Notes: generated by a model from the sequence alone, not told the origin. Positions 14,646 through 22,301 are shown, counted from the first letter of the stretch. The stretch: DNA of 49,323 nt from a bacterium (GCA_020057555.1 JAGVFR010000019.1:1-49323), one strand, 5' to 3'. Translations and numbers: made by a program.

Positions 14646-16019
14646 ATGGTCTTCCGACTTTTCAACAGTCTAACCAAAAAAGAAGAGGAATTTCAGCCAC
14701 TCAAACAGGATAAAGTTGGAATGTATACTTGCGGTCCGACTGTTTATTGGTTTCCACATATAGGAAATATGCGAGCGTATTTGTGTTCTGATTTACTACG
14801 TCGCACATTTGAATACAATAACTTTGAAGTTGAACTTGTTATTAACATCACTGATGTTGGACATTTGACGAGTGACTCTGATGAAGGCGAAGATAAAATG
14901 ATTGTTGCGATGCGAAGAGAAGGGAAAACAGCGTTAGAGATCGCGGATTTTTATACGCAAGCGTTTCTTCGAGATTTGAATCGCTTAAATATCAAGCCAG
15001 CGCATCATTACCCTAAAGCAACAGAACATATTGCTGAACAAATAAAAATGATCAAAGATATTGAACGGAACGGTTTTACTTATCAAACATCAGATGGAAT
15101 ATATTTTGACACATCAAAGCTTCCACAATACGGAATTTTATCAGGACAAAAAAGTGAAGATAAGCAAGCTGGCGCTCGCGTTGAGATGAAGGATAAAAAA
15201 AATTCGACAGACTTTGCTTTGTGGAAATTTTCACCTACTGGTTCACAGCGTGAAATGGAATGGGAGTCACCTTGGGGAAAAGGTTTTCCTGGCTGGCACA
15301 TTGAATGTTCCGCAATGTCAATAAAATATCTTGAAATGCCGTTTGATGTTCATATGGGTGGAATCGATCACATTCCAGTTCATCATGAAAACGAACTTGC
15401 ACAAGCAATCGGATGTTGTGGTGCATATCACGCGCGTTTTTGGATTCATAATGATTTTTTAATTGTTAATGGAGGAAAAATGAGCAAGTCGCTCGGAAAT
15501 CTTTTCACGATTGACGATTTGGTTGTGAAAGGTTTTGATCCAATGTCGTATCGATATTTTGTTTTAGGCGCGCATTATAGAGCAAAATTGAACTTTACTT
15601 GGGATGCACTAACTTCAGCACAAAACGCTTTGCGTCGTTTGCAAAAGAACGTTCGCGACTGGGACGCGCCAGCAATTGGTTGCGCGAAATATGAACTAAG
15701 ATTTTTGGATGCAATCAACAACGATCTCAACACACCGCAAGCTCTTGCGATTTTGTGGGAGATGGTTGAAGATACAAGTCAACCAACATCTGCGCGCGCG
15801 CAATCGCTTCTTAAATTCGATTTAGTGCTTGGACTTTGTTTGGATGATTTTGTTGGAAAAAGGTTGGAAATTCCAGAAGAGGTTTCAGAATTGATGCGGA
15901 AACGCGATGAGGCTCGTCAAAAAAAGGATTGGGGAGAATCAGATAGATTACGAGAAGAGATTAAAAATAAAGGATATTCAGTTGAAGATACAGATAAGGG
16001 ACAAAAAATTACGGAATAA
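14646..16019 (+). CDS. cysS: Cysteine--tRNA ligase
   Basis: 457 residues, close to the family norm of about 460. Class I signatures are PHIG (the HIGH box, residues 37-40) and KMSKS (278-282). Catalytic zinc ligands are present: Cys29 in YTCGPTVY, the Cys in WHIECSAMS, and the His/Glu in HHENELAQ. The C-terminal anticodon-binding helices include RDEARQKKDWGESDRLREEI. It charges tRNA-Cys in the cytoplasm. The start lies 9 nt after a predicted -10 box and has no Shine-Dalgarno. The stop codon overlaps the left arm of hairpin element copy 2. Confidence 0.98.
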   Translation: MVFRLFNSLTKKEEEFQPLKQDKVGMYTCGPTVYWFPHIGNMRAYLCSDLLRRTFEYNNFEVELVINITDVGHLTSDSDEGEDKMIVAMRREGKTALEIADFYTQAFLRDLNRLNIKPAHHYPKATEHIAEQIKMIKDIERNGFTYQTSDGIYFDTSKLPQYGILSGQKSEDKQAGARVEMKDKKNSTDFALWKFSPTGSQREMEWESPWGKGFPGWHIECSAMSIKYLEMPFDVHMGGIDHIPVHHENELAQAIGCCGAYHARFWIHNDFLIVNGGKMSKSLGNLFTIDDLVVKGFDPMSYRYFVLGAHYRAKLNFTWDALTSAQNALRRLQKNVRDWDAPAIGCAKYELRFLDAINNDLNTPQALAILWEMVEDTSQPTSARAQSLLKFDLVLGLCLDDFVGKRLEIPEEVSELMRKRDEARQKKDWGESDRLREEIKNKGYSVEDTDKGQKITE

Positions 16020-16098
16020 AATGAGCTGTTGCACCATGTCTCCGTGCCAACGGACTCTTCGCCGTTGTTCACTTTGACATAGTGTAACCGCTCATTTA
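16017..16098 (-). repeat. Hairpin element family, copy 2 (core on minus strand)
   Basis: 82 bp, beginning in the cysS stop codon. Arms TAAATGAGCTGTTGCACC and the complement of AGTGTAACCGCTCATTTA pair with several mismatches. The core, read on the minus strand, is slightly diverged (GTGAACAACGGCGAAGAG, then TCCGTTGGCACGGAGACATGG). Confidence 0.85.
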
Positions 16099-16137
16099 AG
16101 ACTATTCTTTAGTGTAAACGATTTAATTAACGACATT

Positions 16138-17340
16138 ATGAAAACTAAATTGACTCTATTGACTTTTTTGACTCTTTTGACTTTTGTTGGTGTTGGCTGT
16201 TTACCAAAATCAGTTCCGCAACAAACAATCGGCACTTCGCATTTTGGTCGTTTGGTTGGTGGACCAGTAACAGAAAGTTCGATCAAAGGTGGATGGGTTC
16301 GTCCACACCCAGGAGCATTTTGGTGGGATCAAATCGAAAAAGAAAAAGGACAAGCATACGATTGGTCGGTTGCTGATCGCGAAGTTTCATATTGGCAAGA
16401 AAGAGATCAAGCGATTTTGGCAACGATTTGGCCTTATGCGCAATGGGATCAAGATTCATGTCATCCAAAAGATCCAAAAGTAAAACATCCGTTTGGTGAG
16501 GAAATGATCAAGATGTACAGTATTTGTCATGTTGAGCCGTTTCAACAATGGGTTCGTGCAATAACAGAGCGCTATGATGGCGATGGAATTGATGATATGT
16601 CAGGACTTAAATATCCAATCACACATTGGGAAATCGGAAATGAACCAGATCTTCAAACTCCGGAGTTAACTTTTTTTCAATCTGGAGCTGGAGCGTATGC
16701 CGAAATTTTCAGGCTCGCTCATGATGAAATCAAAGTTGCAAATCCAAATGCTAAAGTTTTATTTGCTGGTATGTCCGGAATAAGCACGTCGTCTGTCGCG
16801 TATTGGCGTGGTGTGTTTTTTACAGAGCGAGTTCGCGGAGATATCGGAAACATTCATTCCATTAGTTCGTCAGATCAGTTTTTTACAAAAGAATATAGCG
16901 ACTTTTGGAAAGGTGTTGGTCGTGAGAATAAACCGTTTTGGGTTACAGAAGCGCTTGTTGGATCACTGGATGTGAACTGGGATGATGATATGAAAGCGCA
17001 AAAAACTTTCACTGGTTATGTGAATGCGTTCGCAAATGGAGCAGAGAAAATTTTTAACGTTGGCAAGAACGATCCGACTGGAGGGCCTGGTGAAAAAGCT
17101 GAACAGACTTTCGAATTATTAGTTAAGACGATTGGTGGATTTGATACGGTCGAACGTCTAAGTGAACACACAGTGAAATTTGTAATGCCAAAACAAACGG
17201 TTTACGCATTGTGGAACGGCGCCACTGTTCCGGAAAATATAGAAGGAAAAGTTGATGTTGTGTTTTACGATGGAACTCGCCGGAAATTGAAAGTGCAAGA
17301 TGTGAAAACAGACAAACCTGTTTTTGTTGTCGCAAAATAA
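16138..17340 (+). CDS. Glycoside-hydrolase-like (clan A TIM barrel) lipoprotein
   Basis: 400 residues. The signal peptide MKTKLTLLTFLTLLTFVGVGC ends in lipobox GVGC at Cys21 and is itself built from a 9-bp DNA repeat (LTL/LTF units). The mature part looks like a clan GH-A (beta/alpha)8 barrel: WEIGNEPD, with an Asn-Glu pair typical of the acid/base, at about 163-170, and a later Glu in FWVTEALVGSLD (about 263-274) that could be the nucleophile. The exact GH family and substrate cannot be assigned. It would act outside the cell on polysaccharide. The next gene starts 3 nt after the stop. Confidence 0.7.
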   Translation: MKTKLTLLTFLTLLTFVGVGCLPKSVPQQTIGTSHFGRLVGGPVTESSIKGGWVRPHPGAFWWDQIEKEKGQAYDWSVADREVSYWQERDQAILATIWPYAQWDQDSCHPKDPKVKHPFGEEMIKMYSICHVEPFQQWVRAITERYDGDGIDDMSGLKYPITHWEIGNEPDLQTPELTFFQSGAGAYAEIFRLAHDEIKVANPNAKVLFAGMSGISTSSVAYWRGVFFTERVRGDIGNIHSISSSDQFFTKEYSDFWKGVGRENKPFWVTEALVGSLDVNWDDDMKAQKTFTGYVNAFANGAEKIFNVGKNDPTGGPGEKAEQTFELLVKTIGGFDTVERLSEHTVKFVMPKQTVYALWNGATVPENIEGKVDVVFYDGTRRKLKVQDVKTDKPVFVVAK

Positions 17341-17343
17341 TTT

Positions 17344-17898
17344 ATGTCGTCTCGAGCGAAGTCGAGAGACCTTTTTGGCCTCATTCAAATTTTTACAGGT
17401 GATGGCAAGGGAAAAACTACTGCCGCGCTTGGTGAAGCATTACGCGCTGTCGCGATTGGAAAAAAAGTTGGGATAATTTTTTTTGACAAAGGCGGAGAAC
17501 ATTATTCCGAGCGGAAGATTTTAAATAAGCTCGGTATTTTTTATTTAGCAACAGGTCGCGATCGAATTGATCCAAAAAATGGACGATTTGATTTTTCAAT
17601 TCAAGAAATTGATAGGGAAGAGGCAATGCGAGGTTTGGAAGAAGCAAAACGATTATTTGACGAGAAATATGATCTGGTAATTTTAGATGAGATCAATTCA
17701 ACAACGTCTCTTGGAATGATTGATGAAAAAGACGTACTGAATTTGATTGATTCAAAACCAGAAAAAACAGAATTGATTTTAACCGGTCGCAACGCGCCAG
17801 AATCTTTTATAAAAAAAGCGCATCTAGTGACAGAGATGCAATTGGTGAAACATTATTTCTATTCCGGCGTGAAAGCGCGTGAAGGACTTGATTATTAA
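17344..17898 (+). CDS. cobO: Corrinoid adenosyltransferase (CobO/BtuR type)
   Basis: 184 residues. The P-loop GDGKGKTTAALGEALRA follows IQIFT, with the Walker-B-like LVILDEIN, then LTGRNAPESFIKKAHLVTEM and the C-terminal YFYSGVKAREGLDY, all diagnostic of the CobO/BtuR ATP:corrinoid adenosyltransferase family. The enzyme transfers the adenosyl group of ATP to cob(I)alamin. No other cobalamin genes are near, so salvage of imported corrinoid is the likely role. The first 10 residues (MSSRAKSRDL) are encoded by a palindromic repeat (17347-17371) that also sits next to the start codon, so the native start was probably replaced or extended by repeat insertion. Confidence 0.9.
   Translation: MSSRAKSRDLFGLIQIFTGDGKGKTTAALGEALRAVAIGKKVGIIFFDKGGEHYSERKILNKLGIFYLATGRDRIDPKNGRFDFSIQEIDREEAMRGLEEAKRLFDEKYDLVILDEINSTTSLGMIDEKDVLNLIDSKPEKTELILTGRNAPESFIKKAHLVTEMQLVKHYFYSGVKAREGLDY
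17347..17371. repeat. TCTCGAGCGAAGTCGAGAGA palindromic repeat at a gene start
   Basis: TCGTCTCGAGCG then AAGTCGAGAGACC, an imperfect palindrome of the same family as the larger copy at 48781-48875. It begins immediately after the ATG of the corrinoid adenosyltransferase and is translated. Confidence 0.75.
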
Positions 17899-17920
17899 AA
17901 AACCAGCGAAGGAACGCTGG
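17896..17920 (-). terminator. Terminator of the minus-strand lipoprotein gene
   Basis: On the minus strand, CCAGCG-TTCCTT-CGCTGG is followed by TTTTTT. It starts 9 nt beyond the stop codon of the 17929-18306 gene and overlaps the end of the adenosyltransferase gene, whose coding strand runs the other way. Confidence 0.8.
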
Positions 17921-17928
17921 ATAGAGAA

Positions 17929-18306
17929 CTACATTTTACCAGCACTAGTTTCATGGTTTGGCGGTATTGGAGAAATCGGTCGCGAAGTTGTTGCGATCTT
18001 GTTGTCGTTTGGTCGCACACACCTACAAATGATCGTTTGGAATCGATCCTCGTCATCGTTGCGGACAACTGCCGTGGAATCATCTTTCTGAAATTCGATA
18101 CGATGATCAATGTGAGGGCAAACACCAGATTTGAAGCTCTTGAGATTGAAGAATAGGTCAAGACACAGATCTTCTTTTTCCACAGAAAGAATCTGTCTCA
18201 TGTCGAGCGGATCCCTGGTTATCTTTTCACTGCTATTTTGGTCTGTGTTGGAACACCCTGTTAGAGCGAAGAAAAGGACGAGTACTAGCACAAGTCGTTG
18301 CACCAT
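17929..18306 (-). CDS. Small lipoprotein of unknown function
   Basis: 125 residues. The start was set at 18306 (MVQRLVLVLVLFFALTGC) because an AGGAGGA ribosome site lies 6 nt upstream; an in-frame ATG six codons earlier lacks one. The signal peptide ends in lipobox ALTGC (Cys18). The mature region is polar, with four further Cys (in EDLCLDLF, GVCPH and IICRCV), and matches nothing I recognise. It has its own terminator and a possible promoter divergent from the 18436 gene. Synonymous codon use is more GC-rich than in the neighbouring adenosyltransferase gene. Confidence 0.65.
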   Translation of the reverse strand: MVQRLVLVLVLFFALTGCSNTDQNSSEKITRDPLDMRQILSVEKEDLCLDLFFNLKSFKSGVCPHIDHRIEFQKDDSTAVVRNDDEDRFQTIICRCVRPNDNKIATTSRPISPIPPNHETSAGKM

Positions 18307-18369
18307 CGGATTCCTCCTGTACAACTGCGCGCGATGTTCGTGCGCATGCCTTACAGGATGAAATTGCTA

Positions 18370-18398
18370 TTGACAAATCTTTTTGATTGAGGTAAAAG
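18370..18398 (+). promoter_or_regulatory. Sigma-70-type promoter, possibly overlapping a divergent one
   Basis: TTGACA (18370-18375), a 17-bp spacer and TAAAAG (18393-18398) serve the 18436 gene. On the minus strand the same bases give TTGTCA for the divergent lipoprotein, with a weak -10 (TAAGGC) 17 bp away, so the two -35 boxes would overlap. Confidence 0.55.
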
Positions 18399-18435
18399 CA
18401 TACACGACTGCCATATATTTGGCAAGAGAGGAGTC

Positions 18436-18642
18436 ATGGATCAGAGGTCTTACAGTGTTCATCAATCAGAGCTGAATCGCAAGTTCTACTGCAAGATAAA
18501 GCGCAGAAATGTTCCGCTCGGAAGGTGTCTGGATCTATACGTGGATGTAAATGCACGAGCAGTGTGTTCAACAAGCGCTTGCCGTTATTGCTCCCAAGGT
18601 AGCAATAACAGAAGGTCTTTTAGTGTCGAGAAATTCAGCTGA
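18436..18642 (+). CDS. Small cysteine-containing orphan protein
   Basis: 68 residues, basic, with five Cys, three of them close together in CSTSACRYC near the C-terminus and the others at about 19 and 31; a zinc-binding role is possible but unproven. GAGAGGAGTC directly before the ATG is a good ribosome site, a canonical promoter lies upstream, and a strong terminator follows 11 nt after the stop. These signals make it a real monocistronic gene despite its size. No family recognised. Confidence 0.6.
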   Translation: MDQRSYSVHQSELNRKFYCKIKRRNVPLGRCLDLYVDVNARAVCSTSACRYCSQGSNNRRSFSVEKFS

Positions 18643-18653
18643 CGTCATTCGTT

Positions 18654-18687
18654 CTCCTTTGGCACTACTCGCCAGAGGAGTTTTTTT
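18654..18687 (+). terminator. Rho-independent terminator
   Basis: CTCCTTTGGC (18654-18663) pairs with GCCAGAGGAG (18671-18680), 10 bp with one G-T pair, followed by seven T. Confidence 0.88.
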
Positions 18688-18741
18688 ATTGTTGTGATTC
18701 TTGATTTTTTAGAAAAAAATAGTTACCATCACACTGCATAT

Positions 18742-18817
18742 CGGGCTGTAGCGCAGATGGTAGCGCGCATGGTTCGGGACCATGAGGTCGTGGGTTCAAA
18801 TCCCATCAGCCCGACCA
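18742..18817 (+). tRNA. tRNA-Pro (CGG)
   Basis: 76 nt including an encoded CCA. Acceptor stem CGGGCTG/CAGCCCG; anticodon stem CATGG/CCATG with loop TTCGGGA, giving anticodon CGG (Pro, codon CCG); T-arm GTGGGTTCAAATCCCAT. The C1-G72 pair is characteristic of bacterial tRNA-Pro. It stands alone between the 18436 gene and the methyltransferase. Confidence 0.95.
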
Positions 18818-18926
18818 ATTCAGACATTTTGAAAAAGATGTGATCATTCGAAAGCTGGATCAAGGAGATTTTGGCTGAACTAAATTTTCTGATGAGTTTT
18901 TGTTATTTTTGTTTTCAACGACACTT

Positions 18927-19433
18927 ATGTTTTGGATAATATTCATAATCATTTTTCTCTTACTCGCATCTACTGCGTATGCGGCGTCTCGAGGTGCTCC
19001 ATGGGTTCCGACATGGAAACGTGATTTGCGTAGAATTGAAAAATTAGCGCATCTCAAAAAAGGCGAACGCTTTATTGAGCTTGGTTGCGGAACCGGTCGA
19101 GTTTGTCGTCATTTAGCAAAACACACAGAAGCAGAAACATTTGGAATTGAACTTTCGTTTTTGCAGTGGTTGGTTGCCTATCTATTATCTTTGAGATGGA
19201 AAACGATAGAAATTTTTCTTGGAGATGTATTTAATCACAATCTTTCGTCTTATGATGTTGTTTACATGTTTCTCATGCCAGAGACGTATAAAAAACTTCG
19301 TGATAAACTAACAACAGAACTGCAACCAGGCTCGCGCGTGATTACTTATGTATGGCCAATTCCAGATTGGACACCATCGTATGTGGATCGCGTTGAAGGT
19401 GCACCTGATATTTATTTATATATAAGAAAATAG
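18927..19433 (+). CDS. Membrane-anchored SAM-dependent methyltransferase
   Basis: 168 residues from ATG 18927; a TTG at 18900 would add nine residues. An N-terminal membrane helix (FWIIFIIIFLLLASTAYAA) is followed by a class I Rossmann methyltransferase core. Motif I is FIELGCGTGRVCRHLAK (about 57-73), the acidic end of beta-2 is in FGIELS, and motif IV-like SYDVVYMFLMPET follows. The substrate is unknown. truD starts 2 nt after the stop, so the two are probably co-transcribed. Confidence 0.82.
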   Translation: MFWIIFIIIFLLLASTAYAASRGAPWVPTWKRDLRRIEKLAHLKKGERFIELGCGTGRVCRHLAKHTEAETFGIELSFLQWLVAYLLSLRWKTIEIFLGDVFNHNLSSYDVVYMFLMPETYKKLRDKLTTELQPGSRVITYVWPIPDWTPSYVDRVEGAPDIYLYIRK

Positions 19434-19435
19434 CC

Positions 19436-20857
19436 ATGCCAATTTCAACGTCAGACCATCAACGATGGGAACAAGAACAGCCATTCATCACAAAACAGCG
19501 GGAACTTCATCCCGAGCTTTTTGCGCCAGTCACGAAAGAAGAGGGAACGCTTTTGAAACGTGTTGGAATTACAGCAATTCAGAGTGAACGTCCAAAAGGA
19601 TACATAAAATACTCGCCGCTTGATTTTATTGTTGAAGAAATTCGTCCAAGTGGAGATGTTATTTTAGTTGATGGAAAAGAAGTGCAACCAGAATATGAAG
19701 AAGGAGAGGGAACTGTTTATGCTGATATTACAAAAGTTGGAATTTCGACTTTAGATGCGGTTCAACGCGTGGCTGACGCGCTTCATGTTGAAAGCAAGCA
19801 AATTGGATATGCTGGGATAAAAGACGCGGTTGCGCTTACATCTCAACGAATTAGTTTTAGGGGTGTAGCAAAAGAAGCTGTTGAAGCTCTGCGTGTTCCA
19901 GGGTGTTTGTTTCGAAACGTCGAAGAAAATAAAGGAGCGATTGGTGTTGGAAATTTGATGGGAAATCGATTCACGCTTTTTATTCGCACGGAAAAATCAG
20001 TTGACGAGAATTGTTTTTCAAAACACACTCAAACAATTCAGCAAAATGGAATCATGAATTATTTTGGAGTGCAGCGTTTTGGAACTCCGCGATTTCTCGC
20101 GCACTTGTTTGGAATGCATCTTTTGCGCGGAGAATATAAAGAGTGTGTTCGAGCGTATCTCACAAAAGAAAGTGAATTTGAATTGCCGTTTTTTACAAAC
20201 AAACGTCGCGAGGCAGGGACGCAATATGGAAACTGGCAAAAGATGAAAGAGATTTTTTCTGTATTGCCGTACATTTTTCGGTTTGAACTTCAGGTGATTG
20301 AAGCAATGATCATGCGACCAAATGAACTAAACGCAATTCACGCTATTGGTCAACAAGCATCAATGTGGGTTCGCGCATATTCAAGTTATCTTGTTAATTT
20401 GGTTTTGTCTGACGCGGCGCAATCTGGAAAAAAATTGCCAAATGAGTTGGCACTAATGTTCGGGCGAGAACAGGAAATGGATTCAGTTTTCAAACCATTG
20501 ATGCAAAAGCACAACACGATAAATTATCGTTCGTTTTTGAGAGATATGAAATTTGTTCAAGCTGGAAAGAATCCAATAATCGAACCTGTGATTTATCCAA
20601 AGTTCCATGGATACAAAATTTTACCAGAAGGAATGATCGTGAGTTTTGATTTGCAAAAAGGCGCGTACGCGACAACGGTTTTGGAAGAGTTGTTTCAAGT
20701 TGTGACAGGGTATCCAATTCCTGAATGGGTGAACCGCGTTGATGTTGATCCGAAAAAAGAACTCGGGACAGGTCACTTGGATGATGTGAAAATATTGTTG
20801 GCAGAGGAAATAAAGAATGTGATGTCGCGGAAGGTTGAACAGGAAGAGGAAAAATAA
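19436..20857 (+). CDS. truD: tRNA pseudouridine(13) synthase TruD
   Basis: 473 residues, longer than E. coli TruD (349) but with the family motifs: YAGIKDAVALTSQRISF with the catalytic Asp at about 130, LMGNRFTLFIR, and NYFGVQRFG. The central region after about residue 270 would form the TruD-specific insertion domain. It isomerises uridine 13 of tRNA. The N-terminal 50 residues (HQRWEQEQPFI...) are an extension with no recognised domain. The gene follows the methyltransferase by 2 nt and is itself followed 5 bp later by hairpin element copy 3, with no separate terminator. Confidence 0.93.
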   Translation: MPISTSDHQRWEQEQPFITKQRELHPELFAPVTKEEGTLLKRVGITAIQSERPKGYIKYSPLDFIVEEIRPSGDVILVDGKEVQPEYEEGEGTVYADITKVGISTLDAVQRVADALHVESKQIGYAGIKDAVALTSQRISFRGVAKEAVEALRVPGCLFRNVEENKGAIGVGNLMGNRFTLFIRTEKSVDENCFSKHTQTIQQNGIMNYFGVQRFGTPRFLAHLFGMHLLRGEYKECVRAYLTKESEFELPFFTNKRREAGTQYGNWQKMKEIFSVLPYIFRFELQVIEAMIMRPNELNAIHAIGQQASMWVRAYSSYLVNLVLSDAAQSGKKLPNELALMFGREQEMDSVFKPLMQKHNTINYRSFLRDMKFVQAGKNPIIEPVIYPKFHGYKILPEGMIVSFDLQKGAYATTVLEELFQVVTGYPIPEWVNRVDVDPKKELGTGHLDDVKILLAEEIKNVMSRKVEQEEEK

Positions 20858-20862
20858 TCATG

Positions 20863-20952
20863 AATTATCAAAGAGCGGTTGTGCCATGTTTCCGGGCCAT
20901 CGGACTGTCGCCACTGTTCCCTTCAACATAGCACAACCGCTCTTTAATAATT
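20863..20952 (-). repeat. Hairpin element family, copy 3 (core on minus strand)
   Basis: 90 bp, with the longest arms of the family: AATTATCAAAGAGCGG, TTGTGCCATGTT and the complementary right arm ending ACCGCTCTTTAATAATT. Both arm differences become G-T pairs on the strand carrying the core. ATGTT/AACAT replaces the ATGTC/GACAT of other copies, a compensatory change. Confidence 0.9.
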
Positions 20953-20966
20953 GAACATGGATTTAT

Positions 20967-20996
20967 TTATTGCCTGAGCCTGTCGAAGGCAGTATA
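20967..20996. repeat. CCTGAGCCTGTCGAAGG palindromic repeat, left of the GIY-YIG gene
   Basis: TTATTGCCTGAGCCTGTC then GAAGGCAGTATA. It carries the CCTG variant also present in the inverted copy at 21281-21314, so the nuclease gene is bracketed by inverted repeats. Confidence 0.8.
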
Positions 20997-20998
20997 AA
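20993..20998 (+). promoter_or_regulatory. Probable -10 box of the GIY-YIG gene
   Basis: TATAAA at the edge of the palindromic repeat ends 7 nt before the ATG at 21006; transcription would start at or just before the start codon. Confidence 0.4.
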
Positions 20999-21005
20999 CT
21001 GAAAT

Positions 21006-21272
21006 ATGTGGAAATGGTTTGTATATATTATCGAATGTGAAGATGGAAGTTACTATACAGGTATGACTTGGTGTCCAAGTGATCGATGGGAGCAACACAT
21101 CATGGGAGGAGGTTCAGTATATACATCAAAACATAAACCAAAATCTGTCGTGTATATGGAAGAATTTGAAGATTTAGAATGTGCACGCAACCGTGAAAAA
21201 CAAATCAAGGGTTGGACGAGAAAGAAAAAAGAAAAATTGATTTTTGGAGAGTGGGGAAAGTATTGGGAATGA
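21006..21272 (+). CDS. GIY-YIG nuclease domain protein
   Basis: 88 residues, essentially one GIY-YIG domain. FVYIIECEDGSYYTGMT supplies the paired YII/YTG strands, followed by DRWEQH, whose Arg lies in the usual catalytic position, and NREKQIKGW, whose Glu would bind the metal ion. It resembles the stand-alone YhbQ/UPF0213 type, whose cellular role is poorly defined. It lacks the DNA-binding tail of homing endonucleases. Inverted copies of the same palindromic repeat lie 9 bp to each side, suggesting it moves with, or acts on, that repeat (inference). Confidence 0.88.
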   Translation: MWKWFVYIIECEDGSYYTGMTWCPSDRWEQHIMGGGSVYTSKHKPKSVVYMEEFEDLECARNREKQIKGWTRKKKEKLIFGEWGKYWE

Positions 21273-21280
21273 TATAAAAC

Positions 21281-21314
21281 ATTATTACAGCCTTCGACAG
21301 GCTCAGGCAATAAT
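21281..21314. repeat. CCTGAGCCTGTCGAAGG palindromic repeat, right of the GIY-YIG gene (inverted)
   Basis: ATTATTACAGCCTTCGAC then AGGCTCAGGCAATAAT. It is the reverse complement of the 20967 copy, including the CCTG variant, and starts 9 bp after the nuclease stop codon. Confidence 0.8.
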
Positions 21315-21326
21315 TAGTATACAAAC

Positions 21327-21388
21327 AAAAAACCCCGGGAAAGCGCGGAACCGAGAAACAAATCTCGAGGTTCTTTGCTCGCACGGGG
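21327..21388 (-). terminator. Terminator of the minus-strand 21402-22058 gene
   Basis: On the minus strand, CCCCG...CGGGG encloses an inner GAACC..GAGA-type stem and is followed by TTTTTT. It is long and GC-rich, 13 nt beyond the gene's stop codon. Confidence 0.8.
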
Positions 21389-21401
21389 CGAGAGAAATTG
21401 G

Positions 21402-22058
21402 CTAGTAGGAGATCTTGTTAAAGAAGTTGCGGTCTCCTTTTTCGGTGATGGCGGGCTGGGTCGTGGTGGTGGGCTGTCGAACCTGCAGGAAACGGAACGT
21501 TCCGTCAGGGTTCATTCGGACGACCTTCTTGTCATTGATACCCTGCTGGGTCGAGAGCATGCGGCCGGAGACGTTGAGAGTCCAGCGACCGTCCGGGTTC
21601 CGGAACCCCTGGAGGTTCAGCCACCATGAGTTCAAGATTCTCTCCACGGCGCTGATCGCGAAGTCCTCGAGATCATGTAGTTCACTGTTCTTCTTGAAGT
21701 TGATGAAGAGACGGCCGCGGTGTTCCTCGCGAAGGATGTTGACGTCCGCCATCCTGAAGCCAGCCGCGAACAGGTCGTCCGTGAGAGCCACGAACATGAA
21801 CGCGCCACCTTCGGCCTTCTCGTGGCCGAACATGAGACGGCCCGAGTCCGGGAGAGGAGTGCCTTGGCGGTCAGTGCGTCCCAGTCGGAACGCGTCGCGG
21901 CCGATCCCTTCGGCCTGCTCCACGAACTTCGCCTGCACCCTTTGAGCGTCCTTGACGCCGCGGTTAACGGTTCGTATGCCTAGTGCGATGAGCTCGTCAA
22001 CACCGGTTTTGAGAGAGAACGCAAGCGACACAACCTGACATTCGTCCAGCAGACTCAT
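21402..22058 (-). CDS. GC-rich orphan protein of unknown function
   Basis: 218 residues (starts MSLLDECQVVSLAFSLKTGV), no signal peptide or membrane helix, no recognised domain. The minus strand is chosen because it has a canonical promoter (22151-22179), a GGAGG site 7 nt before the ATG, and a terminator. A 176-codon frame on the plus strand has none of these and is a by-product of the GC-rich third positions. Codon use differs sharply from the flanking AT-rich genes (roughly 55-60% GC by eye), suggesting acquisition or a distinct expression class. A long structured leader precedes it. Confidence 0.72.
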   Translation of the reverse strand: MSLLDECQVVSLAFSLKTGVDELIALGIRTVNRGVKDAQRVQAKFVEQAEGIGRDAFRLGRTDRQGTPLPDSGRLMFGHEKAEGGAFMFVALTDDLFAAGFRMADVNILREEHRGRLFINFKKNSELHDLEDFAISAVERILNSWWLNLQGFRNPDGRWTLNVSGRMLSTQQGINDKKVVRMNPDGTFRFLQVRQPTTTTQPAITEKGDRNFFNKISY

Positions 22059-22179
22059 TGGAAACCTCCATGAAAATGTGTCCTTTTCAGGACATTGTGC
22101 CCATCAAAGGGCAGGCTACGCGATCCACCCGGATCGAATCGTAGACAACAAATATATCATAAAAATGAGCTTTTGTCAA
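22059..22179 (-). promoter_or_regulatory. Promoter and structured 5' leader of the 21402-22058 gene
   Basis: On the minus strand, -35 TTGACA (22174-22179), a 17-bp spacer and -10 TATATT (22151-22156) give a near-consensus promoter. The leader of about 85 nt contains three potential hairpins: GATCCGGGTGGATC, GCCCTTTGATGGGC, and GTGTCC-TGAAAA-GGACAC just before the GGAGG site. No known riboswitch class is recognised. Confidence 0.75.
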
Positions 22180-22269
22180 GAGCTTGGCGAAATAATTTGG
22201 CTCAATTCAGCGACGATTTAATGCCTTTACAGATTGGTATAGATTGTTATCATTCCATTAATCTAACCC

Positions 22270-22301
22270 TTTGCTACTTTGCTACTCTTCTACTTTGCTA
22301 C
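22270..22301 (-). repeat. GTAGYARA octanucleotide tandem repeat, locus 2 (inverted)
   Basis: On the minus strand the units read GTAGCAAA, GTAGAAGA, GTAGCAAA, GTAGCAAA. It ends 11 bp before the ATG at 22313. Confidence 0.85.

Noticed and set aside
21415-21945. A 176-codon open frame on the plus strand opposite the 21402-22058 gene
   Set aside because: It has no ribosome site, promoter or terminator, whereas the minus-strand frame has all three; it is open because of GC-rich third positions on the other strand.
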